Shown here: piece after piece, positions 7,592 through 15,891 of the stretch | Numbering within the stretch: position 1 is the stretch's first letter | Layout of the letters: each line of letters begins with the position of its first letter | Assembly (NCBI GenBank): GCA_002292945.1 | Contig: DBCG01000036.1 | Location: forward strand, 1-18,742 | Origin: Proteobacteria bacterium UBA964 | Lineage (GTDB): Bacteria > Pseudomonadota > Gammaproteobacteria > Steroidobacterales > Steroidobacteraceae | Direction: 5' to 3' | DNA: 18,742 nt | The notes under the pieces: generated by a model | The model's database searches: none | Seen by the model: only the letters and a program-made list of their open reading frames with translations | What the model was told of the DNA's origin: nothing | Translations under genes and position numbers: made by a program

Positions 7592-8851
7592 ATGCCGGCA
7601 AGCTTGATCGCCAGCACTTGGCCGCTGCTGCTCGGCATGGGCATCCTCATGCTCGGGGCGGGTCTGCACTCCACCCTCCTCGGCGTACGCGCCCAGGCCG
7701 AAGGGTTCACGACCTCGGCCATCGGCATCGTGATGTCGTGCTACTACATCGGATTCCTTGTCGGCACGACCCTCGCGCCGCGGCTGATCCGCGATGTCGG
7801 TCATGTCCGCGTGTTCTCGGCCTTCGCCGCGGTGGCGGCCGCGTCGGCGCTCAGCCAAGCCGTGTTCGTGACGCCCATCCTCTGGGGGGTGACACGCCTC
7901 ATCACCGGAATCTGTCTCGCCGGCATCTATGTCGTCGCAGAGAGTTGGCTCAATGATCGGGCCACCCAGGAGACCCGCTCGCGGATCCTCGCGCTCTACA
8001 TGGTGGTGCTCTACGGCGGATTGGGTGCCGCGCAGTTCCTGCTGTTGGTCTCCGACCCCGGCACCGACACCCCCTTCATGCTGGTCGCTGCGTTGATCTG
8101 CCTCGCGATCGTGCCTTTGGTGCTGTCGGCGCAATCCGTACCGGCGGTGGATACCCCGCGATCCGTACGGTTCCGCGACCTCTACCGGCGCTCGCCGCTC
8201 GGCGTGTTCGCCGTGCTCATGTCAGGGCTCATGGCCTCGATCGTCTTCTCGCTCGGCCCGGTCTATGCCCGCCTCAAGGGGATGGACGACGCCGCGATCG
8301 CGACCTTCATGGCGGGCAGCATCCTCGCGGGCGTCCTCACCCAGTACCCGATCGGCATGTTGGCGGACCGGCTGGAACGCCGTGCGGTCATCGCCAGCGT
8401 CGCAGCGCTCGCGGCCGGCCTCGGCCTGTGGCTCGCCCTTGCGCCAGAGCTCCCCGATGCCGTACTGCTCACCGTCGCCGCCCTCATCAGCGGTCTCGTG
8501 CTGTCGGTCTATTCGCTCGGCGTCTCCCATGTCAACGACCGACTGGAGACCTCTGAGATGGTAGCGGCCAGCAGCGCGTTGTTGCTGCTGAACGGTGCCG
8601 CCGCCGTGATCGGGCCGATCGTCGGCGGTGTGCTCATGGACCGGCAAGGTGCGCCCGCCTATTTCGCCACGCTCGCGGCGATCGCCGCGCTGTTGGCCGT
8701 GTTCTGTCTGTGGCGCCGGTCGCGCCGTGCGCCGGTGCCGCGCGAGCAGCGCGGGCCGTACATCAAGGCCCAACCCGAGACCACCGCCGTCACCGAGGAG
8801 TCGCAATGGCGCGATCCCTCGGTCACTGCGTCATCCGCCAAGGCGGGCTGA
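7592..8851 (+). CDS. MFS transporter, YcaD-like, first gene of the sox-bmt operon
   Basis: The product has 419 residues and about 12 hydrophobic membrane segments, with a hydrophilic C-terminal tail of some 35 residues. The N-terminus (WPLLLGMGILMLGAGLHSTLLGVRA, then GFTTSAIGIVMSCYYIGFLVG) resembles the YcaD group of the major facilitator superfamily. It is followed by APRLIRDVGHVRVFSAFA and the loop AESWLNDRATQETR typical of that group. A second-half motif GMLADRLERR corresponds to the MFS loop between helices 8 and 9. The ATG at 7592 is chosen because it precedes the first membrane helix; AAGGA at 7575-7579 is a somewhat distant ribosome site. The frame is open upstream to 6932, but only as the antisense of the esterase. 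It is 41 bases upstream of soxB with no terminator between, so it may carry sarcosine, dimethylglycine or betaine. That substrate is inferred from context only. Confidence 0.85.
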   Translation: MPASLIASTWPLLLGMGILMLGAGLHSTLLGVRAQAEGFTTSAIGIVMSCYYIGFLVGTTLAPRLIRDVGHVRVFSAFAAVAAASALSQAVFVTPILWGVTRLITGICLAGIYVVAESWLNDRATQETRSRILALYMVVLYGGLGAAQFLLLVSDPGTDTPFMLVAALICLAIVPLVLSAQSVPAVDTPRSVRFRDLYRRSPLGVFAVLMSGLMASIVFSLGPVYARLKGMDDAAIATFMAGSILAGVLTQYPIGMLADRLERRAVIASVAALAAGLGLWLALAPELPDAVLLTVAALISGLVLSVYSLGVSHVNDRLETSEMVAASSALLLLNGAAAVIGPIVGGVLMDRQGAPAYFATLAAIAALLAVFCLWRRSRRAPVPREQRGPYIKAQPETTAVTEESQWRDPSVTASSAKAG

Positions 8852-8892
8852 TTGCCGCATCGGCGAGTGCGCCTTAGACTGTCCGGCGACCC

Positions 8893-10203
8893 ATGAGCCC
8901 CCCTTCAGCCAGCGATGTCCCAAGCACCCGATCGCAGCGGCACCGCTCGAGCGGACGCTATTCGGCTCTTCGGTTGCTACGCGAAGCGTTGACGGGACAC
9001 CGTGGCTGGCGCCCCGCGTGGCGCAAAGCGGAACCGCGCAAGGAGTATCAGGTCGTCATCGTCGGCGGTGGCGGTCACGGTCTCGCCACCGCCTACTACC
9101 TCGCCAACCACTTCGGCATCACCGATGTCGCCGTGCTCGAGAAGGGCCCGATCGGTCTCGGTAATGTCGGACGCAACACGACCATCATCCGCTCGACCTA
9201 CTACCGTCCGGAGAACATCCGGTTCTACGACTTCTCGCTCGGGCTGTGGGAAGGACTCGAACAGGAATTGAACTTCAACGCCATGGTGAGCCAGCGCGGC
9301 GTCGTCTACACCTGGCACAACGACGGTCAACGCGACCACATGATCCGTCGTGCCAACGATATGCGGCTCGCAGGCGCCGACTGCGTGGAGCTCGACCGGG
9401 CGGCGCTCAAGAAGCTGATCCCACCGATCGCGCTCGACAGCGGACGCTTCCCGGTGCTTGGCGCCTTCATGCAACCGCGCGGCGGCACGGTTCGACACGA
9501 TGCCGTCGCCTGGGGTTATGCGCGCGGTGCCTCCGAAGCGGGCGTCGACATCATCGAGCACTGCGAAGTCACCGGTCTGCGCCAGGCGGGCGGTCGTGTC
9601 ACGGGTGTCGAGACCACGCGCGGCTTCATCGGCGCCGGCACAGTCTGTCTCGCCGTCGCAGGACATTCCTCCCATCTCGCCGGTATGGCGGACATCCGCC
9701 TGCCGATCGAGACCCATGCGCTGCAAGCTTTCGTCAGCGAGTCGATCAAGCCCTTCCTCGATGTGGTTCTGATGTTCGGCGCCGGACACTTCTACATCAG
9801 CCAGTCCGACAAAGGTGGCATGGTCTTCGGGGGTGCCATCGATGCGCACAACACTTATGCGCAGCGCGGCACACAATGGATCGCCCAAGAGGTCGCCGCA
9901 GAGGGCGTCGCCCTGCTGCCCGATCTCGCCCGGCTGCGCATCCTTCGGCAATGGAGCGGCGTCATGGACATGACCATGGACGGCTCGCCCATCATCTCCA
10001 AGCTACCGCTCGAGGGTCTCGTGATGAACGGTGGCTGGTGCTACGGAGGCTTCAAGGCCATCCCCGCTGGCGGCTACACCACCGCCCACCTGATCGCCCG
10101 CGGCGTAAGCCATCCGCTGACGGCCCACATGGACCTCGCGCGCTTCGCCGAGGGCCGCACGGTGGATGAGATCGGCACCGGTCCCTTCCCGTGGGCGCAT
10201 TGA
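8893..10203 (+). CDS. soxB: Sarcosine oxidase beta subunit (heterotetrameric)
   Basis: The product is a 436-residue DAO-family flavoprotein subunit. The Rossmann motif VVIVGGGGHGLATAYYLA (about 54-71) binds FAD. H202 in RGGTVRHDAVAWG matches the histidine that carries covalent FMN in Corynebacterium/Arthrobacter enzymes. ALQAFVSE, FYISQSDKGG, RQWSGVMDMTMDGSPI and GWCYGGFKA..AGG are typical SoxB stretches. With SoxA, D and G it oxidises sarcosine in the cytoplasm to glycine and hydrogen peroxide, passing the methyl carbon to tetrahydrofolate as 5,10-methylene-THF. Alignment to remembered SoxB proteins begins at RYSALRLL, so the ATG at 8893 gives about 21 extra polar residues. No later in-frame ATG or GTG is available before the conserved part, so this start is kept. 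It is followed by soxD after 13 bases. Confidence 0.95.
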   Translation: MSPPSASDVPSTRSQRHRSSGRYSALRLLREALTGHRGWRPAWRKAEPRKEYQVVIVGGGGHGLATAYYLANHFGITDVAVLEKGPIGLGNVGRNTTIIRSTYYRPENIRFYDFSLGLWEGLEQELNFNAMVSQRGVVYTWHNDGQRDHMIRRANDMRLAGADCVELDRAALKKLIPPIALDSGRFPVLGAFMQPRGGTVRHDAVAWGYARGASEAGVDIIEHCEVTGLRQAGGRVTGVETTRGFIGAGTVCLAVAGHSSHLAGMADIRLPIETHALQAFVSESIKPFLDVVLMFGAGHFYISQSDKGGMVFGGAIDAHNTYAQRGTQWIAQEVAAEGVALLPDLARLRILRQWSGVMDMTMDGSPIISKLPLEGLVMNGGWCYGGFKAIPAGGYTTAHLIARGVSHPLTAHMDLARFAEGRTVDEIGTGPFPWAH

Positions 10204-10216
10204 GCTTGAACGCGCC

Positions 10217-10504
10217 ATGCTGAGGATCGACTGCCCCCACTGCGGCACGCGCGACGAGGTCGAGTTCCGCTATCGCGGTGACGCCGGCGTACGCCGCCCC
10301 GCAGCGGCCGCCGACACCGCGGCTTTCGTGGCCTATGTCTATGAACGGACCAACCCGCGCGGCTGGCATCACGAATGGTGGTACCACGCAGCAGGCTGTC
10401 GCCAGTTCCTGCAAGTCTGGCGCCACACCGTGACCCATGAGATCCACGCGGTCGGCACCGTGGCGGCGGTCCTCACCCCACCGCCCGGAGCGGCGACACC
10501 GTGA
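10217..10504 (+). CDS. soxD: Sarcosine oxidase delta subunit
   Basis: This is a 95-residue zinc subunit of heterotetrameric sarcosine oxidase. It begins MLRIDCPHCG, giving C6 and C9, the first pair of zinc ligands known in SoxD structures. The second pair is H57 and C61 (H-x3-C in WWYHAAGC), two residues earlier than the H59/C63 spacing I recall. The NPRGWHHEWWYH..GCRQF segment and the closing TVTHEIHAV block are diagnostic of the family. The frame is open further upstream (to 10166) inside soxB, but the ATG at 10217 is where the family starts. Its stop overlaps the soxA start by four bases (GTGA, 10501-10504), so the two are translationally coupled. Confidence 0.95.
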   Translation: MLRIDCPHCGTRDEVEFRYRGDAGVRRPAAAADTAAFVAYVYERTNPRGWHHEWWYHAAGCRQFLQVWRHTVTHEIHAVGTVAAVLTPPPGAATP

Positions 10505-13449
10505 CAGCGCGTCGCATCACCACCGGACTGCTGACCGACCCGTCGCGCACGATCGAGTTCGAGTTCGACGGTCGTCGTCTGAGCGCCTTGGCCGGGGATA
10601 CCGTCGCCTCGGCGTTGCTCGCGAACGGCGTGCGCTTGGTGGGGCGCAGTTTCAAATACCACCGACCACGAGGCATCGTGACGGCGGGCCCCGAGGAACC
10701 CTGCGCACTCATCGATGTACTCGGTGCATCCGGTGCACTACCCAACCGGCGGGCCACCACCGTCCGCATCACCGCGGGGATGCGCGTGAGCAGCCAGAAC
10801 CGGTGGCCGTCACTCGGCCTGGATCTGCTCGCGATCAACGGTCTGTTCGCGCCCTTGTTCTCCGCCGGCTTCTACTACAAGACCTTCATGCGCCCGGCTT
10901 GGGCGTGGGAGCGTCTGTTCGAGCCCGCGATCCGGCGCGCTGCAGGTCTGGGTAAGCTCGGCGATGCGCCCGACGCTCCGCCCAAAACGGGCGATGAGAT
11001 CCTGCACGACCACACCGATGTGTTGATCATCGGTACCGGCGCCGCAGGGCTCGCGGCGGCACGACGTCTTGCATCGAGCGGCCTTCGTATCATGCTCGTC
11101 GAGCGTGATGTCGAAGCCGGTGGCGGCACACTGCTCGACCCTCGCTGGCAGGCGTGGCGCACGCAGACGCTGGGCGAACTCGCTGCAGCGCCGCGGGTCC
11201 GGCTGCTCACCCGTACGCAGGTCATCGCCGCCCATGACCACGGCGTGTTCTCCGCGGTGGAGACCTGCGCAGCGGGCGCCTCAGACGCCGCGCACGATGC
11301 GGAGGGCTTGCCCCGTGAACGGCTGCGCGTGATCCGAGCGCAGCGTGTGCTGCTCGCGACCGGTGCCAACGAGCGCTGGATCGCCTGCCCCGACAACGAC
11401 CGACCGGGCGTGATGATCGCGGGTGCCGCCCTCGCCTTCCTTCGGCGCTACGGCGTCGCGGTCGGCGAACGACCCGTGCTGTTCACCAACAACGACTGGG
11501 CCTACGAAAGCGCCTTTGCGCTGCATGAAGCCGGGGTGCCGATCGGCGCCATCGTCGATCCGCGCCCGAGCTCGAACGCCGCTTCCCGGGCCTTGGCGCT
11601 CGGCATCGTCGTCTACAGCGGATCGGTGGTCACCGCGATCGAAGGACGCCGCGCCGTCCGCGCAGTGCGTATCGCAAGCGTCGACGGCGCGCCTCGCGCC
11701 ACGCTCGACACCGATTGCCTGCTCTTGTCGGGTGGGTTCCAAGCCGAATCAGCGCTCGCGACCCAAGCGGGCGGCTCGCTGCAGTGGCGCGAGGATCTCG
11801 CCTCGTTCGCCGCGGCGCTGCCCGACTCCCGGGGCGTGGTGACAGGCGCAGCGGCGGGTGGGTACGGGCTTTTTGCAGCCGCGCAAGACGGCGATGCGGC
11901 GGCAGAGCGCTTGGCAAGCGGACTCGGTCTGAGCGCATCGGCTGAAAGCATCGCGTTACCGGATGATCCCGAGACCTCGCCGCTGAAAGCGCTGTGGGAG
12001 GTCGCCGGTCACGGCAAGTGCTTCGTCGATCTTCAGCACGATGTGACGACAGACGATCTGCGCCAGGCGCACCGCGAGGGCTACACCCACATCGAGCACG
12101 CCAAGCGCTACACGACCCACGGTATGGCCACCGACCAAGGCCGTATCGGCGGGCTGCTCGGCGCGGCGGTGCTCGCCGCGGCACGCGGCCAAAGCCCTTC
12201 CGAGGTCGGTCTACCGACACCCCGCCCGTACATCCATCCGACCTCCTTCGCGGCGCTCACGGGCGGGGAGATCGGTGCTCACCTGCGACCCGAACGGCGT
12301 TTCCCGGCGCATGCGTCACATGTCGCCTGCGGTGCCACCTTCGTGCCGAGCGGTCTCTGGCAGCGACCCCTGGTGTACTCGGCGGTGGCGGGTTGGGACC
12401 CGGTGTTACGCGAGGCGCGTGCGGTCCGCGAGACAGTGGGCGTCGGTGATGCGTCGAGCCTCGGCAAGATCGACGTGCAAGGCGCCGACGCGGGTCGATT
12501 CCTCGACTTCGTCTACGCCAACCGGTTCTCGACGCTCGCGGTCGGCAAGGCGCGCTACGGCATCATGCTGCGCGAGGACGGCTGCCTCCTCGATGACGGC
12601 ACGACCTCGCGGCTGGGTGAGCGTCACTTCCTGCTCACCACCACCACCGCCAACCACACCGCAGTGCTCGAGCATCTCGAGTTCCAGTTGCAGGTCAACC
12701 GATCGGACCTGGATGTCGTGCTCACCGATGTCACCGATCAATGGGCGCAGTTCTCCATCGCCGGACCGCGCGCGCGCCAACTCCTGCAGACAGTGATGCC
12801 GGATGCGGACCTCAGCAGCGCCGCGGTCCCGTTCATGGCCGCGCTGCCGGCGCGGATCGCCGGTGTGCGAGGCCGCCTCTTCCGCATCTCGTTCTCCGGC
12901 GAGCTCGCCTACGAGGTGGCGGTACCGCGGGACCAAGCCGACGCGGTCTGGACCGCGTTGCTCGAGGCGGGTCGTCCGCTCGGCGCGCTGCCCTACGGAG
13001 TCGATGCGCTCAACACACTGCGCATCGAGAAGGGCCACATCACGACCGCCGAGCTCGACGGCAACACCACCGCCCACGATCTCGGTTTCGAGCGCATGCT
13101 GAAGACGGAAGGCGATTTCGTCGGACGTGTGCTCGCACAACGCCCGGGATCGACCTCGATGCAGCGACGACAACTCGTCGCGCTGCGGCCGACCGACTCG
13201 GCTGCCCGACTCATCGCTGGCATGATCCTCGTCGATCGGAGCGCACCCCGGACGAACCTCGGTGATGTGACCTCCTGCACACCCTCGGTGCTCGTCGACG
13301 GATGGATCGGACTCGCGCTGCTCGCGGACGGTCGGCGCCGCATCGGGTCACGGCTGCTCGCCGTCTCGCCGCTGCACGGCGAGTCGGTCGAGGTCGAGAT
13401 CACCACACCGCACTGGTTCGATCCGGAGAACACCCGTGTCCGAGCCTGA
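10501..13449 (+). CDS. soxA: Sarcosine oxidase alpha subunit
   Basis: The 982-residue product matches the usual length of SoxA. The N-terminal ferredoxin-like domain (about 18-90) carries AGDTVASALLANG and GRSFKYHRPRGI but no cysteine cluster, as is normal for SoxA. A pyridine-nucleotide-disulfide-reductase-like region begins with VLIIGTGAAGLAAA (GxGxxG at 178-183), the NAD+ site in this enzyme; ERDVEAGGGTLLDP follows. The C-terminal part (about 600-975) is a GcvT-like domain (GVGDASSLGKIDVQGADAGRFLD, ISFSGELAYEVAVP, YGVDALNTLRIEKGH) that binds tetrahydrofolate and captures the methyl carbon. The GTG start at 10501 overlaps the soxD stop in GTGA; the 3' end overlaps soxG by 14 bases. The frame is intact. 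Opine/amino-acid oxidase alpha subunits lack this exact architecture, so sarcosine is the likely substrate. Confidence 0.96.
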   Translation: MTARRITTGLLTDPSRTIEFEFDGRRLSALAGDTVASALLANGVRLVGRSFKYHRPRGIVTAGPEEPCALIDVLGASGALPNRRATTVRITAGMRVSSQNRWPSLGLDLLAINGLFAPLFSAGFYYKTFMRPAWAWERLFEPAIRRAAGLGKLGDAPDAPPKTGDEILHDHTDVLIIGTGAAGLAAARRLASSGLRIMLVERDVEAGGGTLLDPRWQAWRTQTLGELAAAPRVRLLTRTQVIAAHDHGVFSAVETCAAGASDAAHDAEGLPRERLRVIRAQRVLLATGANERWIACPDNDRPGVMIAGAALAFLRRYGVAVGERPVLFTNNDWAYESAFALHEAGVPIGAIVDPRPSSNAASRALALGIVVYSGSVVTAIEGRRAVRAVRIASVDGAPRATLDTDCLLLSGGFQAESALATQAGGSLQWREDLASFAAALPDSRGVVTGAAAGGYGLFAAAQDGDAAAERLASGLGLSASAESIALPDDPETSPLKALWEVAGHGKCFVDLQHDVTTDDLRQAHREGYTHIEHAKRYTTHGMATDQGRIGGLLGAAVLAAARGQSPSEVGLPTPRPYIHPTSFAALTGGEIGAHLRPERRFPAHASHVACGATFVPSGLWQRPLVYSAVAGWDPVLREARAVRETVGVGDASSLGKIDVQGADAGRFLDFVYANRFSTLAVGKARYGIMLREDGCLLDDGTTSRLGERHFLLTTTTANHTAVLEHLEFQLQVNRSDLDVVLTDVTDQWAQFSIAGPRARQLLQTVMPDADLSSAAVPFMAALPARIAGVRGRLFRISFSGELAYEVAVPRDQADAVWTALLEAGRPLGALPYGVDALNTLRIEKGHITTAELDGNTTAHDLGFERMLKTEGDFVGRVLAQRPGSTSMQRRQLVALRPTDSAARLIAGMILVDRSAPRTNLGDVTSCTPSVLVDGWIGLALLADGRRRIGSRLLAVSPLHGESVEVEITTPHWFDPENTRVRA

Positions 13450-13969
13450 CATCGACACCCCTCGCTTCGTAGTGGTGCAGATCGCGGCCTGGCGCGACGG
13501 CAGTACGGCGCTGCGCGATCGCCTGCGCGACGCAGGTTGGGAATTGCCGCCTTTCGGCGCCGCTTGGTGCGATGCCGACCGGGTCGCCTGCTCGGTGCGC
13601 CCCACGCGTTGGTTGCTGATCTCACCGGCACCACCTTCCGTTACAACAGACCCTACGCTCGCCGAACGCTGCGAGACCCTGCTCGGGGAGGCCGCGGCGG
13701 TGACCGATCTCAGCGCGGCACGCCGCACCTGGCGCATCAGCGATCCCGATGCGAGCCGTTGGCTCGCCGCGGGTTGTCGGCTCGACCTGCACCCTAAGGC
13801 TTTCCCGGTCGGCCACGCAGCCGTCACCCTGATCGCGCAAGTGCCGGTCATGGTGGTGCGCAGGGCCACGGACTGGCTGTTGATCGCCCCGTCCTCGATG
13901 GCGGAACATTTCGATGCTTGGCTCCGTTCGGCTAAGATGTCCGCCCGTACGGACATCTGGACCGCCTGA
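13436..13969 (+). CDS. soxG: Sarcosine oxidase gamma subunit
   Basis: The product has 177 residues. Weakly conserved overall, it carries the clearest SoxG signature near its C-terminal half: a segment reading LDLHPKAFPVGHAAVTLIAQVPV, followed by a strand and SSMAEHFDAWL. SoxG packs against SoxA's GcvT-like domain and is needed for an assembled tetramer. The GTG at 13436 lies 14 bases inside soxA, and no later start keeps the conserved length, so translational coupling is likely. The bmt ATG follows 30 bases downstream. This completes the gene order B-D-A-G seen in other bacteria. Confidence 0.9.
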   Translation: MSEPDIDTPRFVVVQIAAWRDGSTALRDRLRDAGWELPPFGAAWCDADRVACSVRPTRWLLISPAPPSVTTDPTLAERCETLLGEAAAVTDLSAARRTWRISDPDASRWLAAGCRLDLHPKAFPVGHAAVTLIAQVPVMVVRRATDWLLIAPSSMAEHFDAWLRSAKMSARTDIWTA

Positions 13970-13999
13970 GCGGTCTCCCTGCCCGGCTGACCCATCTCA

Positions 14000-15049
14000 A
14001 TGGACGACACCGTGAACAACCGATTTACCGATCTTCTCGCCCGTCGCCGTTGCCTGCTGGCCGATGGCGCCACCGGCAGCAACCTCTTCGAGATGGGACT
14101 TGTCTCCGGCGATGCGCCGGAGCTCTGGAATGTCGACCACCCCGACCGCATCAAGTTGCTGCATCAGCGCTTCGTGGACGCCGGGGCGGACATCATCCTC
14201 ACCAATACCTTCGGTGGCACGCGGCATCGACTGAAGCTGCACAAGGCCGAGGAACGCGTGCGCGAGCTCAACCGCGCCGCAGCACAGCTCGCCCGGTCCG
14301 TGGCGGATGCCTCGGGTCGCGAGGTCATCGTCGCGGGCAGCATGGGCCCGACCGGCGAGATCCTCGAGCCCCTCGGCCCGCTGTCGTCGGCCGATGCGAG
14401 CGCCGCGTTCGCCGAACAGGCGGTGGCACTGGCCGAGGGCGGTGCCGACGTCCTATGGATCGAGACGCTGTCCTCGCGCGAGGAGGTCGAGGCCGCCATC
14501 GCAGGCGCGCGCGCCGCGGGGCTACCCATCGTGAGCACCCTGTCCTTCGACACCAACGGCCGCACCATGATGTCGCTGACGCCCGCCGAACTCGCCGGCA
14601 TCGCACGCGAGCAGCACCTCGCAGCCTGCGGCAGCAACTGCGGCGTCGGCCCGGCCGAGCTCGTCGCCTCGATCTTGAACCTCAGCACCGCCGCAGACCC
14701 CGACATGGTGCTCGTCGCCAAGGCCAACTGCGGTATCCCGCAATGGGTCAACGGCGCGATCCGTTACGACGGCACGCCCGATCTCATGGCGAACTACGTC
14801 CACCTCGCCATCGACGCCGGCGCGAGGATCATCGGCGGCTGCTGCGGCACCTCACCCGAACACCTCGCTGCGATGCGCAAAGCGCTCGATTCCCATGTGG
14901 CAGGCCCACGCCCGGATACGGCAGCGCTCGAGTCCGCTCTCGGTCAGATCAGCACCGGAGCGCGCGCGCAGCTCGGCGGTAACCTCGATCGTGCGGCCGG
15001 GTCGGCCTCTGGCGCGGGACCGCGCGCGAGCCGCAGCCGCCGCGGTTGA
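14000..15049 (+). CDS. bmt: Betaine-homocysteine S-methyltransferase (Bmt type)
   Basis: The product is a 349-residue homocysteine S-methyltransferase (TIM barrel). The substrate site is LLADGATGSNLFEMGLVSGDAPELWN. It is followed by DIILTNTFGGTRHRLKLH, GSMGPTGEILEPLG and SFDTNGRTM. Zinc ligands are C214 in GSNCG and C281/C282 in GGCCGT. The wording agrees closely with proteins annotated as betaine-homocysteine methyltransferase in marine Alphaproteobacteria, rather than with MetH or MmuM. It would make dimethylglycine and methionine from glycine betaine and homocysteine; or the acceptor may be a corrinoid protein. A GTG at 14012 (MNNRFTDLL) is an alternative start nearer the family norm. Residues about 300-349 extend past the barrel as an Ala/Gly/Arg-rich tail ending in ASRSRRG. 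It is last in the MFS-soxBDAG-bmt operon, 30 bases after soxG, which suits betaine demethylation. Confidence 0.85.
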   Translation: MDDTVNNRFTDLLARRRCLLADGATGSNLFEMGLVSGDAPELWNVDHPDRIKLLHQRFVDAGADIILTNTFGGTRHRLKLHKAEERVRELNRAAAQLARSVADASGREVIVAGSMGPTGEILEPLGPLSSADASAAFAEQAVALAEGGADVLWIETLSSREEVEAAIAGARAAGLPIVSTLSFDTNGRTMMSLTPAELAGIAREQHLAACGSNCGVGPAELVASILNLSTAADPDMVLVAKANCGIPQWVNGAIRYDGTPDLMANYVHLAIDAGARIIGGCCGTSPEHLAAMRKALDSHVAGPRPDTAALESALGQISTGARAQLGGNLDRAAGSASGAGPRASRSRRG

Positions 15050-15061
15050 TCACGAGGTTTT

Positions 15062-15090
15062 GGCCGGGACTCTGAGAGAGGGTCCGGGCC
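15062..15090. terminator. Hairpin between convergent operons, possible terminator
   Basis: Arms at 15062-15073 and 15079-15090 pair over 12 positions with one mismatch and one G-T wobble, around a five-base GAGAG loop. It fills most of the 50-base gap between the stops of bmt and the convergent hydratase, so it could stop transcription from both sides. No T-tract follows on either strand, which lowers confidence in an intrinsic terminator. Confidence 0.45.
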
Positions 15091-15099
15091 GTGCGCAGG

Positions 15100-15891
15100 T
15101 CAGATGAAGCGCGCCGATACGCTGCCGAGCCCGCGCCATTCTCCGCGGACCGCCCGCCCGATCGGCGCGAGCAGCAAGGCCCCTGTGGTGACCACTTGCC
15201 CGGTGCTGAGCAGACCACCGCAGCGGTTCAGATGGTTGGCGAGCCAGACCACCAACTGCAACGGATCCCCAGCCGGGTGCCGTACCGCCCGCACTTGCTC
15301 GAGGGTGCCATCGACCGCGAGATCGATGTCCCAAGTGGGCATGGCCCCGCCTGCTGTCACCGCCTCGACGCCGACGCCGACGCCGACACCGACGATAAGA
15401 CCGCCGTTCGACAGGCAATCCGCGAGTTGCTCGGCCTCGTCTACCTCGCCCGGCTGTCGGTATCGGCTGCGGTAGATCTCGAGCGCCGGCACCCGCTCGA
15501 CAGCCCGCGCCACCGAGGCCGCGTCATGCGCGGCATGCCCCAACGGCAGATCTTGTAGCAACCGGAACGCGATCTCCGCCTCGACGATCGCGCCGGTCAG
15601 ATCTTTGGCTGCGAGGGTGACGCCGCTCCGATGGACCTCCTGCGCGAAGATGGGCGCATGGAGCGGCGTGCTGCCGGGGTCGGCGGCGCCGATCTTCCAG
15701 CCGCCGATCGCCCCCAGCATTCCGGCGAGTTCTGTCTGCACCGAATAGCCCGCGGCAAGATCTGCGGGCCGGCAGTCGAGCGGCAACCGGTCGATGAGCC
15801 GGCGTTCGCGCCGCGCTGCCACCAACATACGCGCCGCTCGCAGCGCGGGCGCCGCCTCGCCCGACACCTTCACGTCATCCATCGCGCTCAT
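15100..15891 (-). CDS. 2-keto-4-pentenoate hydratase family protein (MhpD/FAH fold)
   Basis: The product is 263 residues, the usual length for 2-hydroxypenta-2,4-dienoate hydratases. Family residues seen are GWKIG (K66), the metal-binding pair E104 and E106 in VEAEIAF, a third carboxylate E138 in PALEIY, and the SNGGLIVG segment. Such enzymes add water to 2-hydroxydienoates in meta-cleavage catabolism, or act as related decarboxylase/hydratase enzymes. The substrate here is unknown. The start ATG at 15891 overlaps the stop of the upstream alpha/beta hydrolase as ATGA, so the two are translated together. A hydrolase-hydratase pair is typical of meta-cleavage lower pathways, yet no dioxygenase, aldolase or dehydrogenase of such a pathway is in the window. 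Residues 167-175 are an odd VGVGVGVGV run encoded by a short tandem repeat. M4 (15882) is a possible later start. Confidence 0.8.
   Translation of the reverse strand: MSAMDDVKVSGEAAPALRAARMLVAARRERRLIDRLPLDCRPADLAAGYSVQTELAGMLGAIGGWKIGAADPGSTPLHAPIFAQEVHRSGVTLAAKDLTGAIVEAEIAFRLLQDLPLGHAAHDAASVARAVERVPALEIYRSRYRQPGEVDEAEQLADCLSNGGLIVGVGVGVGVEAVTAGGAMPTWDIDLAVDGTLEQVRAVRHPAGDPLQLVVWLANHLNRCGGLLSTGQVVTTGALLLAPIGRAVRGEWRGLGSVSARFI
15366..15395. repeat. Hexanucleotide tandem repeat inside the hydratase gene
   Basis: CGACGC is repeated three times perfectly (15366-15383), followed by CGACAC and CGACGA. On the coding (minus) strand it encodes alternating Val-Gly. Gain or loss of one unit keeps the frame and changes the protein by two residues. 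Confidence 0.8.

Noticed and set aside
7544..8134. Continuation of the carboxylesterase frame upstream as about 197 extra codons on the minus strand
   Set aside because: It is exactly antisense to the first half of the transporter gene, its translation is His/Arg/Asp/Glu-rich with no family likeness, and the esterase signal peptide begins after it.
10501..10800. 2Fe-2S cluster in the SoxA N-terminal ferredoxin-like domain
   Set aside because: The domain has no cysteine cluster. The fold is present without the iron-sulfur centre, as is usual for SoxA.
14164..14751. 195-codon minus-strand frame within bmt
   Set aside because: It is a Ser/Ala/Arg-rich shadow of the strongly supported Bmt frame, as is common in GC-rich DNA.
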